Shown here: positions 38,445 to 47,084 of the stretch, piece after piece
Position numbering within the stretch: position 1 is the first letter of the stretch
How the letters are laid out: each line of letters starts with the position of its first letter
NCBI RefSeq assembly: GCF_001425485.1
Contig: NZ_LMQW01000051.1
Span: 124,001 to 188,000 of the forward strand
Direction of reading: 5' to 3'
DNA from: Aureimonas sp. Leaf427
GTDB lineage: Bacteria; Pseudomonadota; Alphaproteobacteria; Rhizobiales; Rhizobiaceae
Length of the DNA: 64,000 bases
Translations under genes and position numbers: made by a program
Notes under the pieces: generated by a model
Databases searched by the model: none
Seen by the model: the letters and a program-made list of their open reading frames with translations, nothing else
What the model was told of the DNA's origin: nothing

Positions 38445-39514
38445 TGAGCACCCGTTTCACCGGCATTCTCGTCGTCGCGCTCGCGGCCGTCTTCGTCCTC
38501 TGGAACTCCCTCTTCATCGTCACGGAAAAGGAGCAGGCGATCGTCCTGCGCTTCGGCGAGATCCGCCGCGTCGTCGAGGAGCCCGGCCTCTACTTCAAGC
38601 TGCCCTTCGGCTTCTCCGGCGCCGACACCGTGCAGAAGCTCTCGGACCAGACCAAGCGCTTCGACCTCGACAACATCCGCGTCCAGGTCTCCGGCGGCAA
38701 GTTCTACGAGGTCGACGCCTTCCTCGCCTATCGCATCGAGGATGCGGCGCTCTTCCGGCGAACGGTCTCGGCCTCCGTGCCGCAGGCCGAGCAGCGGCTG
38801 CGCACGCGCTTCGACTCCGCCCTGCGCACGGTCTACGGCCAGCGCGGCTTCGAGGCGGCGCTCTCCGAGGAGCGCGGCGAGATGATGCAGCAGGTCGCCG
38901 AGCAGATCCGGCCGGATGCGGCTTCGCTGGGCCTCAAACTGCTCGACGTGCGCATCCGCCGCACGGACCTCACGCAGGAGGTCTCGCAGCAGACCTACGA
39001 GCGCATGAAGGCCGAGCGTCTGGCGGAAGCCGAGCTTCTTCGGGCGCGTGGTCAGGTCTCCGCCCGCACGATCCGCGCCGGCGCCGACCGCGAGGTCGTC
39101 GAGACGGTGGCGGGCGCCCGGCGCGACGCCGAGATCCTGCAGGGTCAGGGCGAAGCCGAGCGAAACGGCATCTTCGCGACGGCCTTCGGCGCCAACGAGG
39201 AGTTCTTCGAGTTCTACCGCTCGATGAAGGCCTACGAGACGGCGCTGCAGAACACCGGAACGACGATGGTCTTGTCGCCCAATTCCGAGTTCTTCCGCTA
39301 CTTCAACGAGCCGGGCGCCCCGGTCGCTTCGAACGGCGCTCCCGCGGCGCCGGCGACGCCGTCCGCAGCGCCGGCCGCCGAGGCTGCACCGGCGCCGGAG
39401 GCCTCCGAGCCGACGACGACGGGTGCGGTGGAGCCCGCTCCGGCCGCCGTCCCGGCAGAGACGCCTCCGGCGTCCGCCGACCTCTCGCCGGCGCCTGCGA
39501 CGACGACGCCCTGA
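38444..39514 (+). CDS. hflC: FtsH protease modulator HflC
   Basis: A 356-residue partner of HflK with an N-terminal membrane helix (FTGILVVALAAVFVLWNSLF) and the band-7 domain (EKEQAIVLRFGEIRRVVEEP). The HflC-typical DVRIRRTDLTQEVSQQTYER is followed by a helical region. The last 70 residues are an Ala/Pro/Glu-rich tail not needed for the fold. It is translationally coupled to hflK. A terminator follows 37 bases after the stop, before degP. The small DUF2065 gene often found between hflC and degP is absent here. Confidence 0.95.
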   Translation: MSTRFTGILVVALAAVFVLWNSLFIVTEKEQAIVLRFGEIRRVVEEPGLYFKLPFGFSGADTVQKLSDQTKRFDLDNIRVQVSGGKFYEVDAFLAYRIEDAALFRRTVSASVPQAEQRLRTRFDSALRTVYGQRGFEAALSEERGEMMQQVAEQIRPDAASLGLKLLDVRIRRTDLTQEVSQQTYERMKAERLAEAELLRARGQVSARTIRAGADREVVETVAGARRDAEILQGQGEAERNGIFATAFGANEEFFEFYRSMKAYETALQNTGTTMVLSPNSEFFRYFNEPGAPVASNGAPAAPATPSAAPAAEAAPAPEASEPTTTGAVEPAPAAVPAETPPASADLSPAPATTTP

Positions 39515-39550
39515 GGCCGGCCGCGAGGTCCAGAGGCCCTTAGATACAGG

Positions 39551-39584
39551 CGGCCCGTCCCGATCATCGGGGCGGGCCGTTTTG
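39551..39584 (+). terminator. Terminator after hflC
   Basis: A 13-bp stem (39551-39563 with 39567-39579, one G-T pair), TCA loop and TTTTG after it. Confidence 0.85.
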
Positions 39585-39729
39585 CGTCGGGCTGTTCACC
39601 GCCGCTCACGTTACCGGCAATTCCCTTGATTCAGACGCTTTTTTCGGTTTGCCTGACGGCTCGAGTCGCAGCGCGTGATCGGGTCCTCGCCGGGAGGATC
39701 GAGACGGCCGGCGACGAGCGGGATTCTTC

Positions 39730-41343
39730 ATGGCCGGATCGACAACTCTCCTGCTTCGCGGCGCCGCCGCCGGCGCGGCGCTCGGTGCTCTCGCCGTTTT
39801 CGGCCAGGGTTCGGCGCTGGCGCAAGGGGTCATCTCGCCGCCCGCCGAAGGACAGGCCATCGCCCCGCAGCCGCCCGTCGCCGATACGCTGAGGCCCGCC
39901 GCGCCAGGCGTCACGCCCGCCGCGCCGCCGGCCTCCCGCCCGACGAGCCACGGCCCGGCTTCGGTCGCGGATGTAGCCGAACCGCTGCTCGACGCGGTCG
40001 TCAACATCGCGACCTCGCAGACGATGGAGGATGCCGGGCGCGGCATTCCGACGCCGAAGGCACCGGAAGGCTCGCCCCTTCAGGAGTTCTTCGAGGACCT
40101 GAACAAGGATGGCGACGGCGTCGCGCGCAAGGCGGAATCCATGGGTTCCGGTTTCGTCATCGACCCGTCCGGCATCATCGTCACCAACAATCACGTGATC
40201 GCCGACGCCGACGAGATCAGCGTCAACTTCACCGACGGCACCAAGCTCGACGCGACGATCGTCGGCGTGGACACCAAGACCGATCTCGCAGTCCTGAAAG
40301 TGGACGCCAAGAGGCCGTTGAAGGCGGTGAAGTTCGGCAATTCCGAGACGCTGCGGATCGGCGACTGGGTTATGGCCGTCGGCAATCCCTTCGGCCTCGG
40401 CGGCTCCGTCAGCGTCGGCATCGTTTCCGCGCGCGGGCGCAACATCAATGCGGGTGCCTACGACAACTTCATTCAGACGGACGCCGCCATCAATCGCGGC
40501 AATTCCGGCGGCCCGCTCTTCGACATGTATGGCGATGTCGTCGGCATCAACACGGCGATCATCTCGCCGACCGGCGGCTCGATCGGCATCGGCTTCTCCA
40601 TCCCCTCCGTCCTCGCCGCCAATGTTGTCAGCCAGCTTCGCGAGTTCGGCGAAACGCGGCGCGGCTGGCTGGGCGTGCGCTTCCAGGAGGTGACGGACGA
40701 GATCGCCAAGGGCCTGAATCTCGCCGACGCCAAGGGCGCGCTCGTCATGGGCATCGTCGCGGGAGGCCCGTCCGACAACGGGCTCCTGAAGGTCGGCGAC
40801 GTCATCACCGAATTCGACGGCAAGCCCATCACCTCCTCGCGCGACCTGCCGCGCATCGTCGCCGAGACGGCGATCGGCCGGAAGGTGCCGGTCAAGCTCC
40901 TGCGCAAGAAGGCGCTGACGAGCGATCCGAGCGAGGAGATCACGGTCGAGATCACGCTCGGCCGCCTGGAGGACGCCGAAAAGCTGATGGCCGAGGACGA
41001 CGCCAAGCCGGAGCCGGTGGAAACCGGCGATGCGATCGTCTCCGCGGTCGAGACGCTCGGCATGACCCTTGCCGATATCGACGACAAGACGCGTACCGAG
41101 TTCGACCTCGCCAAGGACGCCGCCGGCGTCGTCGTCACCGCCGTCCAGCCGAGTTCCAGCGCCGCCGAGAAGGGCATCGAGGCCGGCGCGGTCATCCGCG
41201 AGGTCGCGCAGGAAACGGTGAAGACCGCCAAGGACGTCGCCGCCAAGGTCGCCAAGCTGAAGGGCGAGGGCCGCAAGAACGCCCTGTTCCTGCTGGCCTC
41301 CGCCAGCGGCGAGCTGCGCTTCGTGGTGGTGCCGATCGAATAG
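39730..41343 (+). CDS. degP: Periplasmic serine protease/chaperone, DegP/HtrA family
   Basis: A 537-residue envelope quality-control protease. It has a signal peptide (ending SALAQG near residue 33), a Pro/Ala linker, and the trypsin-like domain with catalytic His155 (TNNHVI), Asp185 (KTDLAVLK) and Ser259 (GNSGGPL). Two PDZ domains follow (from GWLGVRFQEVTDEIAKGLNL, and from about 430). It sits after hflKC, so the block handles membrane and periplasmic proteolysis together. Signal peptide and triad are complete, so it should be active. Confidence 0.93.
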   Translation: MAGSTTLLLRGAAAGAALGALAVFGQGSALAQGVISPPAEGQAIAPQPPVADTLRPAAPGVTPAAPPASRPTSHGPASVADVAEPLLDAVVNIATSQTMEDAGRGIPTPKAPEGSPLQEFFEDLNKDGDGVARKAESMGSGFVIDPSGIIVTNNHVIADADEISVNFTDGTKLDATIVGVDTKTDLAVLKVDAKRPLKAVKFGNSETLRIGDWVMAVGNPFGLGGSVSVGIVSARGRNINAGAYDNFIQTDAAINRGNSGGPLFDMYGDVVGINTAIISPTGGSIGIGFSIPSVLAANVVSQLREFGETRRGWLGVRFQEVTDEIAKGLNLADAKGALVMGIVAGGPSDNGLLKVGDVITEFDGKPITSSRDLPRIVAETAIGRKVPVKLLRKKALTSDPSEEITVEITLGRLEDAEKLMAEDDAKPEPVETGDAIVSAVETLGMTLADIDDKTRTEFDLAKDAAGVVVTAVQPSSSAAEKGIEAGAVIREVAQETVKTAKDVAAKVAKLKGEGRKNALFLLASASGELRFVVVPIE

Positions 41344-41365
41344 AGCTGAAGGGTCGAGCTGCGTT

Positions 41366-41481
41366 CTTCGCCCCGGCGGGGAAAAGGAGCCGGCAGGCGG
41401 ATGAGGGGGTGGCCGAAGGCCAAAAATTGCGCCGAATTCCCCTCATCGCCCTGCCGGGCACTTCTCCCCGGAGGGGCGAAG
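41366..41481. repeat. Long imperfect palindromic repeat between degP and the DUF2268 gene
   Basis: Two arms of about 43 bases, 41366-41408 and 41439-41481, are near-complementary (CTTCGCCCC...GATGAGGGG and CCCCTCATC...GGGGCGAAG) with a few bulges. The centre holds a smaller hairpin (GGCCGAAGGCC, 41411-41421). The element looks like the dispersed palindromic repeats of Rhizobiales genomes. It starts 22 bases after the degP stop. Confidence 0.75.
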
Positions 41482-41534
41482 AAGCGGTGCTTGAGGCGAG
41501 GCTGACGGCTTTTGGGCTTCTTGGGAGGGGGGCG

Positions 41535-42209
41535 TTGGATCTTCGGCTGCATATGCTCGAAGCTGCGGGATCGCTGGAGCGCTGGAAGGTGCGGATGGGG
41601 ATCGAAGCCGATGCCGTGTCCCGCCGGACCGATGCACTCGTCGCGGAACAGGATCGCCGTCATGCCTTGGATGTCGTGGTTCGCCACGACTCGATGATGA
41701 TCATTCCGGAACTGGGTCTCGGGGGTGCCTGCTACGAGCAAAGCGCGTTGACGATCGCGGTTGCGCCGGGATCGGAGACCTTCGAGCGCAGTGTCGGGGA
41801 GGGAGCCTTCGGCATGATCCTCGCCCACGAACTGCACCATGCCCTGCGCCATGCCGCCTGCGGCTACGGCGCCACGCTCGGCGAAGCGGTGGTCTCGGAA
41901 GGTTTGGCAGACCGGTTTGCGATGGAAGTGACGGGCTGCCGGACTCCGATCTGGGCTCGGGTCGACGATCTGTCCGATGCGGTCATAGAAAGAGCGGCGG
42001 GCATGCTCGATCGCGACGACTACGATCACGCCGATTGGTTCTTCGGCGGAGACGGTCTTCCGCGATGGTCAGGCTACGCGCTCGGCCGGCTGGTCGTGGA
42101 CGCGTATCTGACGGCTCACGAAGGGGAGACGGCCGCGAGCCTCGTCTCCAAGCCGGCTTCCGCCATTCTGGCCGCCTATTGGCCCGCGCGCCGTCCTTCG
42201 GTCGGATAG
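41535..42209 (+). CDS. DUF2268 putative zinc-dependent protease
   Basis: A 224-residue protein with the DUF2268 pattern: a short N-terminal part, VVVRHDSMMIIPELGLGGAC, then a zinc-protease motif HELHH (His98, Glu99, His102) and a downstream glutamate-rich helix (EAVVSEGLADRFAME). The start is taken as TTG 41535 because it has a strong GGGAGGGG 6-13 bases upstream; ATG 41553 is the alternative. Function is unknown. It is inserted between degP and serB, which are usually adjacent in this synteny block, and directly beside a palindromic repeat. Confidence 0.75.
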   Translation: MDLRLHMLEAAGSLERWKVRMGIEADAVSRRTDALVAEQDRRHALDVVVRHDSMMIIPELGLGGACYEQSALTIAVAPGSETFERSVGEGAFGMILAHELHHALRHAACGYGATLGEAVVSEGLADRFAMEVTGCRTPIWARVDDLSDAVIERAAGMLDRDDYDHADWFFGGDGLPRWSGYALGRLVVDAYLTAHEGETAASLVSKPASAILAAYWPARRPSVG

Positions 42210-42237
42210 AAGCAGCCATCGGCTGCATCGATGGTCC

Positions 42238-43122
42238 TCAGCCCTCGACGATTTCCTCGCCCCGATAGCCTTGCATGAACAACAGCGCCGTCAGGTCCGC
42301 ATGGTCGATCCGATGCGGGGCGGCTGACGCGACGGAGGGTTTGGCGTGGACGGCGACGCCGGAGCCGGCGATGCCGATCATGCCGAGATCGTTGGCGCCG
42401 TCGCCGACCGCGATCGCGTCCGCCGTGGTGAGGCCGAGTTCGGCGGCGATGGCTTCGAGCGCCTCGACCTTCGCCTCGCGGCCGAGGATCGGGCGTTCGA
42501 CCTCGCCGGTGAGCTTCCCGTCGGCGATGACGAGGCGGTTGGCGCGGTTCTCGTGGAAGCCGAGCCGCTCGGAGATCACCGAGGTGAAGGCGGTGAAGCC
42601 GCCGGAGACGAGCGCCGTGCGGGCGCCGTTCGCGCGCATCGTGGCGACGAGCGCAGGTCCGCCCGCGGCAAGGGTGATGCGGGTCCGGATGACCTCGCCG
42701 ATGACGCTCTCGTCGAGGCCCTTCAGAAGCGCGACGCGCTCGACGAGGGCGGGCTCGAAGGCGATCTCGCCGTTCATCGCGCGCGCGGTGATCGTGGCGA
42801 CCTCGTCCTTGATGCCGACCATGGCGGCGAGCTCGTCGATGCACTCCTCGCCGATCATGGTGGAGTCCATGTCGGCGATCAGAATCCGCTTGCGCCGGGT
42901 GGCCTCCTCCTGCACCACGACGTCGAGCCGAGCCTCGGCGAGCCGCCGCCGCAGCTCGGCGATCGTCTCGTCGGACGGTGCGGCGTCGAGGCGAAGGTCG
43001 CAGGCGACGCCGGCCTCCAGCCAGTCCGGCGCGGCGGAGCCGAGCAGCGCGGCGGCGCCTTCGGCGACATCCTTGGAGAGACCGGCGCGACCGCGCGCGG
43101 AGATCAGCGTGACGACGATCAT
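42238..43122 (-). CDS. serB: Phosphoserine phosphatase
   Basis: Final step of serine synthesis. The 294-residue HAD-family protein has an N-terminal ACT-like region (1-75) and the HAD motifs DMDSTMIGEECIDELA (nucleophile Asp), SGGFTAF and GDGANDLGMIGIAGSG. ATG 43122 starts MIVVTLISARGRAG, as in Rhizobiales SerB. This ATG shares two bases with the miaA ATG on the other strand, so the two divergent genes have no spacer if both starts are right. Confidence 0.94.
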   Translation of the reverse strand: MIVVTLISARGRAGLSKDVAEGAAALLGSAAPDWLEAGVACDLRLDAAPSDETIAELRRRLAEARLDVVVQEEATRRKRILIADMDSTMIGEECIDELAAMVGIKDEVATITARAMNGEIAFEPALVERVALLKGLDESVIGEVIRTRITLAAGGPALVATMRANGARTALVSGGFTAFTSVISERLGFHENRANRLVIADGKLTGEVERPILGREAKVEALEAIAAELGLTTADAIAVGDGANDLGMIGIAGSGVAVHAKPSVASAAPHRIDHADLTALLFMQGYRGEEIVEG

Positions 43123-44068
43123 GACAGGACGGGTCTCTGGCGGGGAAAAGGCGACAGCCGTGCTGATAGCCGGGCCGACCGCGAGCGGCAAGTCGGCCCT
43201 GGCCGTCGCCATCGCGGAACGGCTCGGCGGCGTCGTCGTCAACGCCGATTCCATGCAGGTCTACGAGGGCCTGCGCATCCTCACCGCACGGCCCTCCGAC
43301 GAGGATCTGGCGCGGGCCGAGCACCGGCTCTACGGCCACGTCTCGCCGGAATCGCCCTATTCGACCGGCGCCTATGTCCGAGATGCGGCGGCGGTTCTCG
43401 CCGAGATCGGAGGGCGCGGATGCCTGCCGATCGTCTGCGGCGGAACGGGGCTCTACTTCCGCGCGCTGCTCGGCGGCCTCGACGACATGCCGGCGGTGGA
43501 GCCACAGGTTCGGGAGCGCTGGCGCGGGCGCATGGCCGAAGAAGGGCCGGCGCGGCTTCACGCCGAACTCGCGCTGCGCGATCCCGAAGCTGCCGCCCGC
43601 ATTCGCCCGGGCGATGCGCAGCGCATCCTCCGGGCGCTGGAGCTCGGCGAGACGACCGGCGCGCCGCTTGCCGATCTCCAGCGCCGGCAGGGCGAAGCCG
43701 TCGTCGACGCGGCGCGGGCGGTGAAGATCGTCCTCACCCCGCCGCGCGACCTCCTGCGCGAGCGCATTGCCAGGCGCTTCGACCAGATGATGGCGGGCGG
43801 CGCGCTGGAGGAGGCGCGCGCCTTTCTCGCGCGGCCGACGGCGAGGGAGGGCCTTGCCGCCAAGGCGATCGGCCTTCCCGAACTCGGCGCTCATCTGGCC
43901 GGCGAGCTGACGCTGGCGGCCGCCGTCGAGCGCGCGGTCACGCGCAGCCGTCAATATGCCAAGCGCCAGGACACCTGGTTTCGCCACCAGTTCGGGGCCG
44001 ACTGGCGCCGCTTCGACGATCCAGCGGAGATCGACCTTCCGCGGCTCCTGCAGGAGCTGGGGACGTAA
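43121..44068 (+). CDS. miaA: tRNA dimethylallyltransferase
   Basis: Transfers an isopentenyl group to A37 of tRNAs reading UNN codons. The protein of up to 315 residues has the P-loop IAGPTASGKSALAVAIA and ADSMQVYEGLRILTARP. The substrate-binding GTGLYFRALLGGL follows, then the C-terminal RQYAKRQDTWFRHQF motif. ATG 43121 gives a 13-residue extension and overlaps the serB start codon. GTG 43160, with AAAAGG 8 bases before it, would start directly at LIAGPTASGKS and is the better-supported translation start by its ribosome site. Confidence 0.93.
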   Translation: MTGRVSGGEKATAVLIAGPTASGKSALAVAIAERLGGVVVNADSMQVYEGLRILTARPSDEDLARAEHRLYGHVSPESPYSTGAYVRDAAAVLAEIGGRGCLPIVCGGTGLYFRALLGGLDDMPAVEPQVRERWRGRMAEEGPARLHAELALRDPEAAARIRPGDAQRILRALELGETTGAPLADLQRRQGEAVVDAARAVKIVLTPPRDLLRERIARRFDQMMAGGALEEARAFLARPTAREGLAAKAIGLPELGAHLAGELTLAAAVERAVTRSRQYAKRQDTWFRHQFGADWRRFDDPAEIDLPRLLQELGT

Positions 44069-44164
44069 CGAGCGATCGGCCCTAGCCGCCGGCGGAACTC
44101 CCTTGCCCGACTGCCGTTCACGGTGGCGTCAACATGCGGTGACGGCGGAAGAGGAAACTGAGCC

Positions 44165-44971
44165 ATGTCTGCGACCGAGGTCATCCGCCGCCACAGTGAC
44201 CGTATCGAAAAGGCGGCGCGGGCGGGCTACGTCGCGCGCGGCATCGTCTTCGTCATCATCGGCTACTTCGCCTTCAAGGCCGCCTATTCGACCGGCCAGA
44301 CCATGGATTCCAAGGACGCCGTCAGCTTCGTCTTCGGAACGGTCGGGGGCAAGGTGCTGCTCGTCGCGCTGGTCGCGGCGCTCGCAGCCTTTGCCGCATG
44401 GCGCTTCCTGCAGGCGATCCGGGACGTCGACCGCCACGGAACGGGCGCCAAAGGCGTCGCCGTTCGGGCCGGGCTCGTCGGCAGCGGCATTTCCTACGCC
44501 GCGCTCGCCTTCTTTGCCGGCGCGCTGGCCTGGGGCGCGGGATCGTCCTCCTCCGGCGGCACGACCAAGGAATGGATCGCCATGGCCTACGAGGCCGGCT
44601 GGGGCCAGACCTTCACCTATGCCGTGGCCGCGCTGATGGTCGTCGTCGGCGGCGCGCATGTGTTCAAGGCCGTCAGCGCGGGTTTCGAGAAGTACATGAC
44701 GATCCCGGCGGACAAGAAGGCCTGGGTGAAGCCGGTCTGCCAGTTCGGCCTGCTCGCGCGCGGCTTCACCTATCTTCTCCTCGCCTGGCTCCTCGGCACG
44801 GGCGCCGCGTCCTACCGCGACGGCCATACGCCGGGCCTCGAAACCGCGCTCGACGCCATGTCCGCCTGGCCCTTCGGCTGGCTCTTCCTGGCCGCCACGG
44901 GCATCGGCCTCATCGCCTTCGGCGGCTATGCCTTCACCGAGGCCCGCTATCGGCGCATCCAGCTGGGCTGA
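44165..44971 (+). CDS. DUF1206 family membrane protein
   Basis: A 268-residue inner-membrane protein with six helices arranged as three pairs. Each pair starts with an ARGGYxARGxVF-like segment (AARAGYVARGIVFVIIG, RAGLVGSGISYAALAFF, QFGLLARGFTYLLLAW), the DUF1206 repeat. Function is unknown; it is common in soil alphaproteobacteria and some actinobacteria. ATG 44165 has GAGGAAACTGAGCC upstream. It lies between miaA and the ilv attenuator. Confidence 0.88.
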   Translation: MSATEVIRRHSDRIEKAARAGYVARGIVFVIIGYFAFKAAYSTGQTMDSKDAVSFVFGTVGGKVLLVALVAALAAFAAWRFLQAIRDVDRHGTGAKGVAVRAGLVGSGISYAALAFFAGALAWGAGSSSSGGTTKEWIAMAYEAGWGQTFTYAVAALMVVVGGAHVFKAVSAGFEKYMTIPADKKAWVKPVCQFGLLARGFTYLLLAWLLGTGAASYRDGHTPGLETALDAMSAWPFGWLFLAATGIGLIAFGGYAFTEARYRRIQLG

Positions 44972-44986
44972 GCGCCATCACGCCAA

Positions 44987-45014
44987 CTTGACGCTGAAGC
45001 GGCGGGTGTTTACG
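44987..45014 (+). promoter_or_regulatory. Predicted promoter of the ilvI leader
   Basis: CTTGAC (44987-44992) is the consensus alphaproteobacterial -35. TTTACG (45009-45014) at a 16-base spacing is a weaker -10. The predicted transcription start falls at about 45021-45024, at or just before the leader-peptide ATG. Confidence 0.6.
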
Positions 45015-45023
45015 GTGTTTCCC

Positions 45024-45074
45024 ATGAGCAAGATGATTCTCGTACTTATGGGGCGCACACGCGTGACGATCTGA
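45024..45074 (+). CDS. ilvI leader peptide (attenuation)
   Basis: A 16-codon open frame, MSKMILVLMGRTRVTI, with six Ile/Leu/Val residues. Four of them (ILVL) are consecutive at codons 5-8. It sits just downstream of the predicted promoter, has no ribosome-binding site, and probably begins within a few bases of the transcript 5' end. Ribosome stalling at the ILVL codons during shortage of branched-chain aminoacyl-tRNA would change folding of the RNA behind it, which contains nested hairpins and a terminator. Confidence 0.8.
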   Translation: MSKMILVLMGRTRVTI

Positions 45075-45102
45075 GGATCGTCCGGCGAAAGCCGCGTGTG
45101 CG
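45054..45102 (+). promoter_or_regulatory. Nested hairpins of the ilvI attenuator
   Basis: CGCACACGCG (45054-45063) pairs perfectly with CGCGTGTGCG (45093-45102). Inside it GACGATC (45065-45071) pairs with GATCGTC (45076-45082). The left arm lies in the leader-peptide coding sequence, so a stalled or translating ribosome would open it and free the right arm to compete with the terminator. Confidence 0.75.
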
Positions 45103-45105
45103 CTG

Positions 45106-45130
45106 AGGGCCCCTTCGAGGGCCCTTTTTT
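45106..45130 (+). terminator. Attenuator terminator before ilvI
   Basis: Stem AGGGCCC (45106-45112) with GGGCCCT (45119-45125) and loop CTTCGA, followed by six T residues in total. It is 112 bases before the ilvI start and adjoins the leader hairpins. Confidence 0.85.
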
Positions 45131-45242
45131 ATTGCTCGGAATTCAGACCTAAAACCAGCAGACACGAGACGAAAGGCCGGCTCATCCCCCAGGGGGACAG
45201 CGAGATCGGTCGCACAACGAGCCCGGAGCGGGGAGAGACGAG

Positions 45243-47021
45243 ATGCAGGCCGGTACACGACAGATGACGGGCGCCCAGATGGTCGTCCAGGCGATGAAGG
45301 ACCACGGGGTCGAGCACCTCTTCGGCTATCCCGGCGGCGCCGTCCTGCCGATCTACGACGTCCTGTTCCAGCAGTCGGACGTCAAGCACATCCTCGTCCG
45401 CCACGAGCAGGGCGCGGGGCACGCCGCGGAAGGCTATGCCCGCTCCACCGGCAAGCCGGGCGTCATGCTCGTCACCTCCGGCCCCGGCGCGACAAATGCC
45501 GTCACGCCGCTGCAGGACGCGCTGATGGACAGCATTCCGCTCGTCTGCATCACCGGCCAGGTCCCGACGACGCTGATCGGCTCGGACGCCTTCCAGGAAT
45601 GCGACACGGTCGGCATCACGCGGCCTTGCACCAAGCACAATTGGCTGGTCAAGGACGTCAACGATCTCGCGCGCGTCCTGCACGAGGCCTTCCACGTCGC
45701 GACGTCGGGACGACCCGGCCCGGTCGTCGTCGACGTTCCGAAGGACGTCCAGTTCGCGACCGGCACCTATACGCCGCCGGCGCCCATCGAGAGCCACCAG
45801 AGCTATCGCCCGCGCATGGACACGGACGAGGGCCGCATCCGCGCGGCCGTCGAGATGCTGGCCTCGGCGAAGAAGCCGGTCATCTATTCCGGCGGCGGCG
45901 TCATCAATTCCGGCCCCGCGGCGAGCCAGCTGCTGCGCGAGCTCGTCGGCCTGACCGGCTTTCCCATCACCTCGACGCTGATGGGCCTCGGCGCCTATCC
46001 GGCTTCGGGCGAAAACTGGCTCGGCATGCTCGGCATGCACGGCACCTACGAGGCCAATCTGGCGATGCACGACTGCGACGTCATGCTCTGCATCGGCGCG
46101 CGCTTCGACGACCGCATCACGGGCCGGCTGAATGCCTTCTCGCCCAACTCCAAGAAGATCCATATCGACATCGACCCCTCGTCGATCAACAAGAACGTCC
46201 ATGTCGAACTGCCCATCATCGGCGACGTCGCCCATGTCCTCGGCGATATCGTCGCGGCCTGGAAGGGCGCGGGGCGCAAGGCCGACGGCGATGCTCTGAA
46301 GGCCTGGTGGGCGACCATCGAAGGCTGGCGCGCGCGCAACTGCCTCGCCTACAGCCAAGATGACAAGATCATCATGCCGCAATATGCGATCCAGCGTCTC
46401 TACGAGGCGACGAAGGACCGCGACACCTACATCACGACCGAGGTCGGCCAGCATCAGATGTGGGCCGCGCAGTTCTACGGCTTCGAGGAGCCCAACCGCT
46501 GGATGACCTCCGGCGGCCTCGGCACCATGGGCTACGGCCTGCCCGCCGCGCTCGGCGTCCAGATCGCCCACCCGGACTCGCTCGTCATCGACATTGCGGG
46601 CGACGCCTCGATCCAGATGATGACGCAGGAAATGTCGACGGCCGTCCAGTTCGACGCGCCGATCAAGATCTTCATCCTAAACAACCAGTACATGGGCATG
46701 GTCCGCCAGTGGCAGCAGCTGCTCCACGGCAACCGCTTGTCCAACTCCTACTCGGAGGCGATGCCGGACTTCGTGAAGCTGGCCGAAGCCTATGGCGGCG
46801 TCGGCCTGCGCTGCGACAAGCCGGAGGATCTCGACGGCGCGATCCAGGAGATGATCAACGTCCGCCGCCCGGTCATCTTCGACTGCCACGTCGCCCAGCT
46901 CGCCAACTGCTTCCCGATGATCCCGTCCGGCAAGGCGCATAACGAGATCATGCTGCCCGACGAGGCCACCGACGAGGCCGTCGCCAACGCGATCGACGCC
47001 AAGGGCAAGGCTTTGGTGTAA
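45243..47021 (+). CDS. ilvI: Acetolactate synthase large subunit
   Basis: Thiamine-diphosphate enzyme catalysing the first common step of valine, leucine and isoleucine synthesis. The protein of 592 residues has catalytic Glu55 in RHEQGAGHAAEGYA, the FAD-binding middle domain, and the ThDP/Mg motif GDASIQMMTQEMS...NNQ. The ATG follows a GGGGAGAGACGAG ribosome site. It lies behind the leader-peptide attenuator. Its regulatory subunit gene ilvH is separated from it by a vapBC pair, an unusual break in the normally adjacent ilvI-ilvH order. Confidence 0.96.
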   Translation: MQAGTRQMTGAQMVVQAMKDHGVEHLFGYPGGAVLPIYDVLFQQSDVKHILVRHEQGAGHAAEGYARSTGKPGVMLVTSGPGATNAVTPLQDALMDSIPLVCITGQVPTTLIGSDAFQECDTVGITRPCTKHNWLVKDVNDLARVLHEAFHVATSGRPGPVVVDVPKDVQFATGTYTPPAPIESHQSYRPRMDTDEGRIRAAVEMLASAKKPVIYSGGGVINSGPAASQLLRELVGLTGFPITSTLMGLGAYPASGENWLGMLGMHGTYEANLAMHDCDVMLCIGARFDDRITGRLNAFSPNSKKIHIDIDPSSINKNVHVELPIIGDVAHVLGDIVAAWKGAGRKADGDALKAWWATIEGWRARNCLAYSQDDKIIMPQYAIQRLYEATKDRDTYITTEVGQHQMWAAQFYGFEEPNRWMTSGGLGTMGYGLPAALGVQIAHPDSLVIDIAGDASIQMMTQEMSTAVQFDAPIKIFILNNQYMGMVRQWQQLLHGNRLSNSYSEAMPDFVKLAEAYGGVGLRCDKPEDLDGAIQEMINVRRPVIFDCHVAQLANCFPMIPSGKAHNEIMLPDEATDEAVANAIDAKGKALV

Positions 47022-47084
47022 GGTCGATCCAACCCTCCGCGCCTCGTATGGGGCGCGGAGGGTTCGGGCGAGAAGGAGAGGGCC

